NCBI GenBank assembly: GCA_002310115.1
Contig: DBYI01000020.1
Location: forward strand, 1-52,181
From: Ruminococcus flavefaciens
GTDB lineage: Bacteria > Bacillota > Clostridia > Oscillospirales > Ruminococcaceae
Length of the DNA stretch: 52,181 bases
Reading direction: 5' to 3'
The position numbers and the translations under genes are program-made. Positions 16,364 to 24,325 of the stretch are shown in pieces. Numbering within the stretch: position 1 is the first letter of the stretch; every line of letters begins with the position of its first letter. The notes beneath the pieces were generated by a model. It did not search any database and was not told the origin of the DNA. It saw only the letters and a list, made by a program, of their open reading frames with translations.

Positions 16364-17380
16364 TTAATAGTACTTGACGTTTTCAGTGAGAGCGTCCTGA
16401 TAATCGTTGATATTCTCGAGTATCTTTCCTGTTCCCTCTGCAACGCAGTCAAGAGGGTATTCTGCGATATAAACGGGCATACCCGTTTCACGGTTTATGA
16501 GCTTATCCAGTCCACGTAACAGTGCTCCGCCGCCGGCAAGTGTGATACCGTGGTCGATTATATCGGCGGAAAGCTCAGGTGGAGTTTCTTCAAGAGTAGA
16601 CTTTATTGCATCAATTACTCTTGAAAGTGGTTCAACAAGGGCGTCACGTATCTCTGCGGAGGTGACCGTAACGTTCTCAGGAAGTCCGTTCAGAAGGTTC
16701 CTTCCTTTGATTTCCTGTGATTCTTCCTTTTCGCTTGGGAAAGCCGAGCCAATATCAAGCTTGATATTTTCGGCAGTCCTCTCGCCGATTAGGAGATTAT
16801 ATTTTTTCTTGATATAGTTTATGATAGCAGCGTCAAATTCGTCGCCTGCACATCTTACCGAGCGTGAAGCGACTATTCCGCCCATTGATATAACGGCTAC
16901 TTCGCTTGTACCTCCGCCGATATCTACTATCATGCTTCCGGCAGCCTCATTAGTAGGAAGACCCGCGCCGATAGCCGCAGCCATAGGTTCTTCAATTATA
17001 AGGACGTTATTTGCGCCTGCCTTTTTGCAGGATTCGCGGACAGCACGCCTTTCAACGGCTGTAACGCCCGATGGAATACATATTATAACATTTGCCTTAG
17101 TAAAAAAGGTACCCTTCAGAGCTTTTTTTATAAATTCCTGAAGCATAGTGGTTGCAATGTCAAAATCGGCAATAACGCCGTCCTTAAGAGGTCTAACGGC
17201 AACTATCGAGCCGGGAGTACGGCCGATGACATCCTTTGCCTCCTTACCGACATAGCGGCATTTATCCGTTCTGGTATTTACGGCAACAACTGAGGGCTCT
17301 CTTATTATTATACCCTTTCCTCTCATATATACGAGAGTATTAGCAGTGCCGAGGTCAATGCCAATATCTTTTGTAAACAT
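16364..17380 (-). CDS. mreB: Cell shape actin homologue MreB
   Basis: The 338-aa protein is a canonical MreB. It has the phosphate 1 motif DIGIDLGTANTLVY at the N-terminus, EPMAAAIGAGLP, phosphate 2 MIVDIGGGTSEVAV, and the adenosine motif GGGALLRGLD. It polymerises under the membrane and guides side-wall synthesis. The start at 17380 follows AAGGAGC with 6-nt spacing. It is the first gene of the mreBCD-PBP operon and has its own promoter 46-74 bp upstream. Confidence 0.95.
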   Translation of the reverse strand: MFTKDIGIDLGTANTLVYMRGKGIIIREPSVVAVNTRTDKCRYVGKEAKDVIGRTPGSIVAVRPLKDGVIADFDIATTMLQEFIKKALKGTFFTKANVIICIPSGVTAVERRAVRESCKKAGANNVLIIEEPMAAAIGAGLPTNEAAGSMIVDIGGGTSEVAVISMGGIVASRSVRCAGDEFDAAIINYIKKKYNLLIGERTAENIKLDIGSAFPSEKEESQEIKGRNLLNGLPENVTVTSAEIRDALVEPLSRVIDAIKSTLEETPPELSADIIDHGITLAGGGALLRGLDKLINRETGMPVYIAEYPLDCVAEGTGKILENINDYQDALTENVKYY

Positions 17381-17425
17381 TTTGCAGCTCCTTAAATGCA
17401 ATGATCTTTATATACACATATTTAT

Positions 17426-17454
17426 ATTATAGCACCAACGGGAAATATGTACAA
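17426..17454 (-). promoter_or_regulatory. Promoter of the mreBCD-PBP operon
   Basis: On the minus strand TTGTAC (17454-17449), a 17-bp spacer and TATAAT (17431-17426) precede mreB. The stretch between this promoter and the DUF4321 gene (17455-17558) shows only a weak CAGT/ACTG hairpin. Confidence 0.75.
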
Positions 17455-17558
17455 GATTTTTCTCCCAGAAATTCCCGTGTACTAAAAATTTGGTACAATA
17501 CGGAAACTAATGGACCCGAAGGCAGTAAAAAACTGTCGAAAAGGACGATAATTAGCGA

Positions 17559-17819
17559 TTATTTATCAGGAACTACTTTGGGAGCAGTCTTGATATATGC
17601 ATATATAGCAATGATTATGCAGATTATCTGTGCCACATTAATGTTGAAAGTAAAACCAAAAGTGATACTGAAGAGTTCCATAGAGAATGTGCTGGGAGAG
17701 AGGCTTATTCCTCTTGAATAGCCGAGCCATGCGAACGAACCTGATGAAACGTTTCCTATAACTCCTCCAAGAATGCAGGCACATACAAAAAGAAGCAGAA
17801 AATAGAGTGTCTTTTTCAT
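17559..17819 (-). CDS. DUF4321-family small membrane protein
   Basis: The 86-residue protein has an N-terminal helix (about 4-22, with LGGVIGN) and a C-terminal helix (about 58-80). It also has the middle block FSMELFSITFGFTFNINVAQII, which I recognise as the DUF4321 pattern found next to shape and Maf-type genes in Firmicutes. Its function is unknown. The start at 17819 follows GGAGAT at 7-nt spacing. Its place between dut and mreB suggests a link to envelope growth, but that is inference. Confidence 0.75.
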   Translation of the reverse strand: MKKTLYFLLLFVCACILGGVIGNVSSGSFAWLGYSRGISLSPSTFSMELFSITFGFTFNINVAQIICIIIAIYAYIKTAPKVVPDK

Positions 17820-17852
17820 AAATAATATCTCCAATCTTTTGTTTTATATGAT

Positions 17853-18293
17853 TTATTTAATTCCCGATGAACCGAAACCGCAGTTTCCGCGCTCTGTTTC
17901 AGAGAGCTCATCGCTTACTTCGATTTCGGGCATTAATATACGTGTTGGTATCATCTGAGCTACGCGCATTCCGTGCTCAACGGTAAATGGCTCTTTTCCG
18001 TGATTAATAAGCGGGACGAACCATGCGCCGCGGTAATCGCTGTCTACCACTCCAACGCAGTTTGCAAGTGAGACTCCATACTTTGAGGAAAGTCCTGAGC
18101 GCGGATATATGAGGAGCGCAATATCGTCAGAATCAGGTTCTGCCGTGATACCTATTGGTATCATTTTTATTTCGCCTGGGGCAAGTATTATAGGATCCTC
18201 AAGGCAGGCGCAAAGGTCTAAACCAGCGCTCCCGGGAGTAGCACGTGAGGGAATTACAGCTCGTGGATCGAGCTTTTTGAAGGTGAGTTTCAT
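17853..18293 (-). CDS. dut: Deoxyuridine 5'-triphosphate nucleotidohydrolase (dUTPase)
   Basis: This 146-aa trimeric-type dUTPase hydrolyses dUTP to dUMP and PPi, supplying dTMP synthesis and keeping uracil out of DNA. The conserved motifs are present in order: GSAGLDL (1), PRSGLSSK (2), GVVDSDYRG (3), RVAQMI (4), and the flexible Gly-rich motif GNCGFGSSG (5). Its ATG overlaps the stop codon of the U32 gene (ATGA), indicating coupled translation. Confidence 0.95.
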   Translation of the reverse strand: MKLTFKKLDPRAVIPSRATPGSAGLDLCACLEDPIILAPGEIKMIPIGITAEPDSDDIALLIYPRSGLSSKYGVSLANCVGVVDSDYRGAWFVPLINHGKEPFTVEHGMRVAQMIPTRILMPEIEVSDELSETERGNCGFGSSGIK

Positions 18294-20326
18294 ATTGAGA
18301 TACCTCTGTAGTAAAGTCCGCGGGTAATGTTTCCCTGCGGCTTGTGTCCGCTGAGAGCGGCGCGTGTGCTGTCGGCGTCCTCGTCGGAAAGGTATATGAT
18401 GCCATAGGTTATGCCGTGTATTTCTTCAAGTCTGTCAAGCATACAAAGCCTGTCAGCATTGAGTATTTCCACGTAGTCCTTCGAGCATACGACGGGAAGC
18501 TCTCTGCCTGTGCGGTCAATGAGCTTTTTCGTGCATTTTTCGCAGCCAATCTCGTTCCTGACAGGACAGTTTCGTGTGAGCATAAGAGGAAGTCTGCCGT
18601 ATATGACAGTTCCAAGAGGAAGCTCTGTATTTACTTTGGATATCTGAGAAAGAGTTGCCTCTACTGAGAAAACGCAGTCCTCTATTCCAAGATTACGCAA
18701 GTATTCTGCGCTGTAGGAATTGAAAACATTGAGAGTAAAGCTCCCGTGAAGCTTGAAACCAAGTTTTCTGCCGATAGCTATGCAGTCAGGAGTATGACAG
18801 TACAGCCTGTTAAATCCTTTTACTTTAAACCCTGCAAGTTTTTTCGTAACTGTCTCCTCATTAACTATAAAGCGTGGTGGTGAAATAATTATTTTATTTA
18901 TGTCCACGCTGCCGAGTATATCATCATTGATAAGTTCAATGGGGACTATAATGAATTCCGACAGATCTGAGGCAGCAATTGCCTGTTCGACAGTACGGCA
19001 GAAAGTACGGAGCTTCAGATCTTTGTAGGTATTGCCACTGTGATTACATTCAATATGCGGAACATAGTCTGTTATTGAATATTCCGGAGTGTTTTCTGCA
19101 ATTATATCATTTGTCAGCTTTTCTGTTACCTTGCGGCGAAGTTCATTGAGCTTTCCTGCAGGGATTATAAGTTCACTGTCGATATCAGCAGAGAGTTTTC
19201 CCAGCTTGAAGACTGTGTCTCCAAGCTTTGACAGCTGCTTTTCAAGAGCAGCTATGTCTGTGGCACGGTTCAGAGCCTTTTCGGGAACTTCTCCGGTGGC
19301 TGAAGCAGATATACCATTGCATTCAGCAGTAATTACTGCAGGTTGTCCCTCTTTTATAATCATGTGAAAATCAACCGTAAAAGCTTTGCGTTCAAAGCGG
19401 TATAGCTCGTGTATTTTTGGTATCAGTTCGTGGGCGGAGATAACGTCGTCCTTCTCACGGACTCCGAACATATTCTGCCTTTTTCCGGTAAAATAGCCGT
19501 CAGTGAAACCGCTTCGTGAAAATACTCCGCGAAGTAAATCCATATCGGGGGCAGTACCTTCAAGGGAGGCTTTTAGCTCATGTACTGAGGAAGCCACATA
19601 TTCGGGGCGTTTCATGCGTCCCTCTATCTTAAAGGAATTAACTCCCAAATCAGCAAGCTCGCGAGCGTTTGGCAGAAGCGACAGGTCTTTGAGTGACAGT
19701 GCAGCTCTGTTCTTATTGCCAATGGCGGAAAAAGGAAGCCGACAGGCTTGTCCGCAGCAGCCGCGGTTAGCAGAGCGCGAGCCTATCATTGCCGACATAT
19801 AACACTGCCCTGAAACTGACATACATAGTGCACCGTGTACGAATATCTCGGTTTCGATACCGACTTTGCATATTTGGGAAATAGTTTCCCTGTCAAGCTC
19901 GCGTGCAGGGACTATTCTTGTATATCCGAGATCACGGAGCAGAGAAGCACCTGCGGCTGTATGTACTGACATCTGCGTAGAGCCGTGAAGTACAGCATCA
20001 GATACGCAGCGGCGAATAAGTTCGGCACAGCCCCAGTCCTGAACAATAAAAGCATCAATACCACTTTTGGCAGCAGCTTTTATGTACTCACAGAAATCGG
20101 CAGCTTCATCATCGGATATAACTGTATTTACAGCAAGATAGAGTTTTGCACCATATCTGTGACAGAGGGAGGTTGCTTCACATATTTCACTGAGCGAGAA
20201 GTTCGCTGCGCTGTTGCGCGCAGAATAGCGCTTTCCACCTATGTATACAGCCTCTGCACCCGATCTGAGAGCCGCACGAAGAGTTTCCATGCTGCCTGCG
20301 GGAGCGAGTATCTCGGATTTATTCAT
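18290..20326 (-). CDS. U32-family protein (RlhA/TrhP-like RNA hydroxylation family)
   Basis: The 678-residue protein starts EILAPAGSMETLRAAL and carries the U32 signature EIFVHGALCMSVSGQCYMS with the following Cys-rich block (NRGCCGQACR). A further Cys pair lies in NEIGCEKC. Family members once called peptidases (YegQ/TrhP, RlhA) are required for hydroxylation of tRNA or 23S rRNA and depend on iron-sulfur cluster biogenesis. The large size with a C-terminal extension (about 300-678) is usual in clostridia. The start is ATG 20326, whose A is also the last base of the zapA stop codon. The target RNA in this organism is unknown. Confidence 0.8.
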   Translation of the reverse strand: MNKSEILAPAGSMETLRAALRSGAEAVYIGGKRYSARNSAANFSLSEICEATSLCHRYGAKLYLAVNTVISDDEAADFCEYIKAAAKSGIDAFIVQDWGCAELIRRCVSDAVLHGSTQMSVHTAAGASLLRDLGYTRIVPARELDRETISQICKVGIETEIFVHGALCMSVSGQCYMSAMIGSRSANRGCCGQACRLPFSAIGNKNRAALSLKDLSLLPNARELADLGVNSFKIEGRMKRPEYVASSVHELKASLEGTAPDMDLLRGVFSRSGFTDGYFTGKRQNMFGVREKDDVISAHELIPKIHELYRFERKAFTVDFHMIIKEGQPAVITAECNGISASATGEVPEKALNRATDIAALEKQLSKLGDTVFKLGKLSADIDSELIIPAGKLNELRRKVTEKLTNDIIAENTPEYSITDYVPHIECNHSGNTYKDLKLRTFCRTVEQAIAASDLSEFIIVPIELINDDILGSVDINKIIISPPRFIVNEETVTKKLAGFKVKGFNRLYCHTPDCIAIGRKLGFKLHGSFTLNVFNSYSAEYLRNLGIEDCVFSVEATLSQISKVNTELPLGTVIYGRLPLMLTRNCPVRNEIGCEKCTKKLIDRTGRELPVVCSKDYVEILNADRLCMLDRLEEIHGITYGIIYLSDEDADSTRAALSGHKPQGNITRGLYYRGISI

Positions 20327-20688
20327 CAAATGCTGTCACTGAGTTGCTTGAGCTTGACCATATTTTCAAGCTGTGTTATCTTGGACTTGAGCACCTCAAT
20401 TTCCTTCTGAGCAGCATCGCGCTCGATACGTGTTCTGCCTGCCTCATCCACGTACTCCTTAGTCTGGTCGCGGATATTGTCAAGGCGCTGATTAGCCTTG
20501 TTGAGGTCATCGAGGAGAGCCATTGCTACCATTATGGAAGCGGCATAAGGCGAAGAACCACTTGCTGCGGTAATCTCGTTAATCTTTGTCTCAAGTGCTC
20601 TTGCGAGTGCATAAACGTAGTTCGGAGCTTCGGCTGTTTTTATCTTATACTCCTTACCACATATTATGACCTTAACTTCATTAAGCAT
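20326..20688 (-). CDS. zapA: Cell division protein ZapA
   Basis: This 120-aa protein begins VKVIICGKEYKIKTAE, the ZapA N-terminal sheet, followed by a helix with YVYALARALETKINEI. It ends in a long coiled coil (about 65-115). ZapA binds and bundles FtsZ filaments at the division site. The next gene starts on the last base of its stop codon. Its presence fits a division system that here lacks an ftsA gene near ftsZ. Confidence 0.88.
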   Translation of the reverse strand: MLNEVKVIICGKEYKIKTAEAPNYVYALARALETKINEITAASGSSPYAASIMVAMALLDDLNKANQRLDNIRDQTKEYVDEAGRTRIERDAAQKEIEVLKSKITQLENMVKLKQLSDSI

Positions 20689-20838
20689 TTATATCGTCCT
20701 TTCTGTGGCGTATTATTAACCACTCTACATTATACACTATTTCTAGCAAAAATGGAAGTGTTTTTTGAAAAAAATTAATTTTAGTGATTAGTTATCAATA
20801 ATTGATTATTAGTGCAGGAGTGCGTTCAGCATGTGCGA

Positions 20839-21147
20839 TTATTGTTTTGACCAGTATTTTATATTGCAGCAGGCTCGTTCTATATCGTCCATGTCATCGT
20901 CACCTAGAGTTCGATCGAAAGCCTCAGTGAGTTTGCAACGTATATGGGCAAGTCGCTCGCACACTTTATAATTGTCGATATAATCGGTGGTTTCTTTTTC
21001 GTATTCCTGCCTTTTATTATTAATGTCTTCAGCGTAAAATCTGCCAATATCGCGAAGCGAAATGAGTATAAAGTCAATCTCTTTCAGGATATTCAGCATA
21101 TCCTCACCTTTATAAGTAACTGTTGTATTCTCTGGTTTGAGTTCCAT
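20839..21147 (-). CDS. Hypothetical 102-aa soluble protein
   Basis: I do not recognise this family. The product is charged and mainly helical, without signal peptide or membrane segment. It has acidic stretches (GDDDMDDIE) and three Cys in the C-terminal half (one in HIRC and the adjacent pair in RACC). GAGGT lies 7 nt before the ATG, and the reading frame is open across its whole length, so it is probably real. It lies between lexA (45 bp upstream) and zapA (150 bp downstream) in the same direction. Damage response or division is a guess from position only. Confidence 0.6.
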   Translation of the reverse strand: MELKPENTTVTYKGEDMLNILKEIDFILISLRDIGRFYAEDINNKRQEYEKETTDYIDNYKVCERLAHIRCKLTEAFDRTLGDDDMDDIERACCNIKYWSKQ

Positions 21148-21191
21148 TTTTTTACCTCATAATTCGCAATTGCTAATCAGTGTTATATCGA

Positions 21192-21773
21192 TCAGTAATA
21201 TCTTTTCAAGCCTATGACCTTACCGAGAATTTCAACTTCGTCTACAATTATGGGCTCCATAGTGTCATTTTCAGGCTGCAGACGGAAGTGACCTCGCTCT
21301 TTGTAGAATGTCTTTACTGTTGCGTCCTCGTGACCGATGAATGCAACGACGATATCGCCGTTTTCTGCATAATTATCACGCTTTACGATTACTATATCAC
21401 CGTCAAGTATACCAACATTTATCATACTTTCACCGCGTATTTTAAGTGCAAAGAGCTCCTGCGGATTGACTCCCGGAGCTTCAAAGCCGATATATCCGGT
21501 GATATCCTGAATGGCTGTGATAGGTTGTCCGGCGGTGACGGTTCCCATAACAGGAACTGAAGTCGTTCCACTGTTTGGAAGTCGGAGAGTACGGTTGAGA
21601 TTTCCAGTTTTTTCGATAAGTCCTTCACGGACAAGCGTTTCAATATATCTGTGTGCTGTGGATGTGGATTTGAAACCCATAGCGTCCATTATTTCCCTGA
21701 CGGAAGGTGACATTCCGTCGCTCAGGCGGGATTTTATATAGTTGAAAACAGATAATTCCTTGTCTTTCAGCAT
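21192..21773 (-). CDS. lexA: LexA repressor (SOS response)
   Basis: The 193-aa protein has an N-terminal winged helix (SPSVREIMDAMGFKSTSTAHRYIE, residues 22-45) and a C-terminal S24 autoprotease domain. The Ala81-Gly82 cleavage site (TVTAGQP), nucleophile Ser116 (GESMI) and base Lys154 (ATVKTF) are all present. RecA-stimulated self-cleavage would release DNA-damage genes. The start at 21773 follows AAGGAG. It begins 4 nt after the murC stop codon, so it is probably made from the murC transcript. I found no GAAC-N4-GTTC operator nearby. Confidence 0.92.
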   Translation of the reverse strand: MLKDKELSVFNYIKSRLSDGMSPSVREIMDAMGFKSTSTAHRYIETLVREGLIEKTGNLNRTLRLPNSGTTSVPVMGTVTAGQPITAIQDITGYIGFEAPGVNPQELFALKIRGESMINVGILDGDIVIVKRDNYAENGDIVVAFIGHEDATVKTFYKERGHFRLQPENDTMEPIIVDEVEILGKVIGLKRYY

Positions 21774-21777
21774 ATTA

Positions 21778-23193
21778 TTACTCCTTTGCAAGTTTTTCAA
21801 GTATCATTTTTGCTATTTTGTACGCATCACCACATCCGAGAGTTATAACGAGGTCGCCTGATTGAGCGTGTTCACATACATAGTTGCATATCTGTTCAAA
21901 GTTGGCATATTTCCGTTCGTCTGTCCACTCTGCAGTTTCGTCCTGTGGAAACCATATACAGTCAGGTATTTTTTCTGCAAGGTGACGTGTGAAGATATCA
22001 TATGTGTTCTTTTCACGGCTTCCCATTATATCAGTGAGTACTGCGTAATCGGGAATCTGAAGTACTCTTGCGAAATCATCAAGGAGCAGTTTTGTGCGTG
22101 AGAAAGTGAATGGCTGGAAAACCGCCCAAACATGACTGAAATTCATCTCCATAGCCGCATTCAGTGTAGCTTCGAGCTCTGTAGGGTGATGTGCATAGTC
22201 GTCTACAACAGTTATGCCCTTTTCGCATCCAAGCTTTTCAAAACGGCGTTTAGCTCCGCGGAAGTCTTCAAGTCCTTGCTGTATGAAACTGAAATCAACT
22301 CCAACGTAGCGCGAAGCCGCTACAGCAGCAAGGGAATTCAGTACATTGTGTATGCCTGCAACGTGGAGGGTTACAGTTCCAAGTTTTTTACCCTTGTACA
22401 TTGCATCATAAGTGGTAAGTAGTCCGTTTTCGTGTTTTACGTTTTCTGGATAGTAATCGCAGGAATTGTCCTTACCGAAAGTTATTATTTCTTTACCGGT
22501 GATTCCTTCCAGGGATTTCATTGAGTTTTCGTCTGAACCATTGACGATTATACATTTTGAAGTGTTTTCGTTGAATTTATGGAATGACTTTATGATATTT
22601 TCGAGAGTTCCGAAATAGTCAAGGTGATCGGCGTCTATATTCAGTATTACAGATATATCAGGGAAGAATTTGAGAAAATGATCTTCAAATTCGCATGATT
22701 CGCACACCATGATATCACTTTTTCCGGCAACTCCGCTTCCGCCTATGCAGGGTAGCTTACCACCGATATATGCTGAAAGGTCAACGCCAGCGGTAAATAG
22801 TATCTGAGTTATCATGGATGTAGTGGATGTCTTGCCATGAGTTCCGGACACGCAGATAGCATTATCATACCAGCTCGTTACTATACCGAGAAGGTCAGCA
22901 CGTTCAAGCACTGGGACTCCACTTGCTTTTGCAGCAATAAGCTCCGGGTTGTCAGCCATTATAGCGGCTGTGTGAACGATAAGATCAGCACCCTTGATAT
23001 TTTCGGCTCTCTGACCAATGAAAACAGGGATGCCCATTTTTCTTACAGCATCTAGGGTCTCTGTTTCGTTATTGTCTGATCCTGTGAGATAGTAGCCCTG
23101 AGAATGAAGTATCTGTGCCAGCGGGTACATTCCGGATCCGCCGATTCCGATGAAATGAATGTGTTTTTTTTCTTTTAAAATGTTGATATCCAA
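21778..23193 (-). CDS. murC: UDP-N-acetylmuramate--L-alanine ligase MurC
   Basis: This ATP-dependent cytoplasmic ligase adds L-Ala to UDP-MurNAc. It shows the N-terminal nucleotide loop HFIGIGGSGM, the ATP P-loop SGTHGKTSTTSM, NIDADHLDYFG, and VDDYAHHPTELEATL, all typical of MurC. The length is 471 aa if translation starts at the TTG at 23193, which lies 8 nt after AAAGG. The GTG at 23202 is closer to that site than is usual. It heads the minus-strand series ahead of lexA and zapA, away from the other mur genes at 41-48 kb. Confidence 0.93.
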   Translation of the reverse strand: MDINILKEKKHIHFIGIGGSGMYPLAQILHSQGYYLTGSDNNETETLDAVRKMGIPVFIGQRAENIKGADLIVHTAAIMADNPELIAAKASGVPVLERADLLGIVTSWYDNAICVSGTHGKTSTTSMITQILFTAGVDLSAYIGGKLPCIGGSGVAGKSDIMVCESCEFEDHFLKFFPDISVILNIDADHLDYFGTLENIIKSFHKFNENTSKCIIVNGSDENSMKSLEGITGKEIITFGKDNSCDYYPENVKHENGLLTTYDAMYKGKKLGTVTLHVAGIHNVLNSLAAVAASRYVGVDFSFIQQGLEDFRGAKRRFEKLGCEKGITVVDDYAHHPTELEATLNAAMEMNFSHVWAVFQPFTFSRTKLLLDDFARVLQIPDYAVLTDIMGSREKNTYDIFTRHLAEKIPDCIWFPQDETAEWTDERKYANFEQICNYVCEHAQSGDLVITLGCGDAYKIAKMILEKLAKE

Positions 23194-23317
23194 AATAATC
23201 ACCTTTCCTGAATAAAATGTTGAACTATACCCAAGCTAAAGCTTCGAGAGGTTATGTCACAAATTATATATATAAAAAATAGTTATATTATTTTATCGTA
23301 CTTTTCGTATAAAATGC

Positions 23318-23346
23318 TTGCATTTTTACGAATTTTGAGTTATAAT
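23318..23346 (+). promoter_or_regulatory. Promoter of spoVG
   Basis: TTGCAT (23318-23323), a 17-bp spacer and TATAAT (23341-23346) lie about 100 bp before spoVG. The remaining divergent region 23194-23317 is AT-rich, and I could not place a convincing minus-strand promoter for murC in it. Confidence 0.6.
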
Positions 23347-23444
23347 AGTTTATAGGTTTACTTTCTACTGAAAATTAATGTTATAAATATAAACTATTTC
23401 AGTATGCGTACCGTGAGTTATAAAGACCTATAAGGAGGAAAACT

Positions 23445-23744
23445 ATGGAAATTACAGACGTAAAAATCAGAAAGATCATGTCTGAAGGCAGGCTCAGAGC
23501 GGTAGTTTCAGTAACTATCGACGATATGTTTGCAGTACATGACATCAAGGTGGTACAGGGCGACGAGAGACTTTTTGTTGCAATGCCAAGTAGAAAGGAC
23601 GAGAACGGAGTTTTCCGTGATATCGTTCATCCTATTTCAGCTTCTGCAAGAAAGCTTTTTGAGGAGACTATTCTTGAAGCATATGAGAGGCAGCTTGCTG
23701 TTATGGAGACTGAAGAGGCTGAGGAAAGCGAAGAGATTGCCTGA
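23445..23744 (+). CDS. spoVG: SpoVG regulator
   Basis: The 99-aa protein begins MEITDVKIRKI and contains VSVTIDDMFAVHDIKVV and LFVAMPSRKDENGVFRDIVHP, the highly conserved SpoVG core, plus a variable acidic tail (residues 90-99). SpoVG is a small nucleic-acid-binding regulator first found for its effect on septation and cortex formation in sporulation; it is also widespread in non-sporing Firmicutes. AAGGAGG precedes the ATG. It forms a single-gene unit with its own promoter and terminator. Confidence 0.95.
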   Translation: MEITDVKIRKIMSEGRLRAVVSVTIDDMFAVHDIKVVQGDERLFVAMPSRKDENGVFRDIVHPISASARKLFEETILEAYERQLAVMETEEAEESEEIA

Positions 23745-23759
23745 TAAAGTAAGACTTTC

Positions 23760-23780
23760 AGACCTGCATTTTGCAGGTCT
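23760..23780 (+). terminator. Terminator of spoVG
   Basis: A 9-bp perfect stem (AGACCTGCA with TGCAGGTCT) and a TTT loop are followed by TATTTGTTAT. The hairpin also lies just past the end of the convergent Nudix gene. Confidence 0.75.
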
Positions 23781-23786
23781 TATTTG

Positions 23787-24323
23787 TTATATTCCGAGAA
23801 TACGTGCAGCCTTTAGAACTGCGATCTGTGTCTTCCCATCTCTGATAGTTCCGTCCATAACTTGTTTTACAGCTTCTGAAAGCGGTATACGTTCAACATC
23901 CAGAAACTCATCAGGATCGAGGTTCTGACTGCTGAAAGTCAGTCCTTTTGCTAGGTACATGTAAGTTATTTCTGTATTGTAGGCAGGAGTTGGGAACATT
24001 TCTCCGAGGTAGATGTATTCAGAACAGGTATAGCCTGTTTCTTCAAGTAGCTCACGCTTTCCGCATTCTCCGTGATCTTCACCCTTTTCCAGCTTTCCTG
24101 CAGGAACTTCACGGGTGACAGTATGAAACGGATATCGGAACTGTTTGACAAGGAAAATTTCATTGTTATCAGTTATCGGTATAACGCATACTCCGCCGTG
24201 ATGGTGAAGTACGTCTCGGACAGCGGTCTTGTTGTTTTCAAGCTCTGCCTTGTCATGAGTTATGGTGAATATAGGTCCTTCGTAAATCATATCGCTGGAT
24301 ATGGTCTTTTCCTGTAAATGCAT
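23787..24323 (-). CDS. nudF: ADP-ribose pyrophosphatase, NudF-like Nudix hydrolase
   Basis: The protein (178 aa) hydrolyses ADP-ribose or related nucleoside diphosphate sugars to AMP and a sugar phosphate. The Nudix box is complete (GKLEKGEDHGECGKRELLEE followed by TGY), preceded by VKQFRYPFHTVTREVPAG, typical of the ADPRase subgroup, and followed by FPTPAYNTE, in which the Pro is typical of ADP-ribose hydrolases. The start at 24323 is preferred over the ATG at 24329, which is only 2 nt from AAGGAG. It starts 3 nt after the stop of the YfhO-family gene. Confidence 0.88.
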   Translation of the reverse strand: MHLQEKTISSDMIYEGPIFTITHDKAELENNKTAVRDVLHHHGGVCVIPITDNNEIFLVKQFRYPFHTVTREVPAGKLEKGEDHGECGKRELLEETGYTCSEYIYLGEMFPTPAYNTEITYMYLAKGLTFSSQNLDPDEFLDVERIPLSEAVKQVMDGTIRDGKTQIAVLKAARILGI

Positions 24324-24325
24324 TA

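Noticed and set aside
20689..20838. AT-rich gap between the 102-aa gene and zapA with a TATAAT-like box on the minus strand near 20729
   Set aside because: A TATAAT is present on the minus strand, but no acceptable -35 box lies 16-18 bp from it, so I did not call a promoter. I see no gene in the gap.
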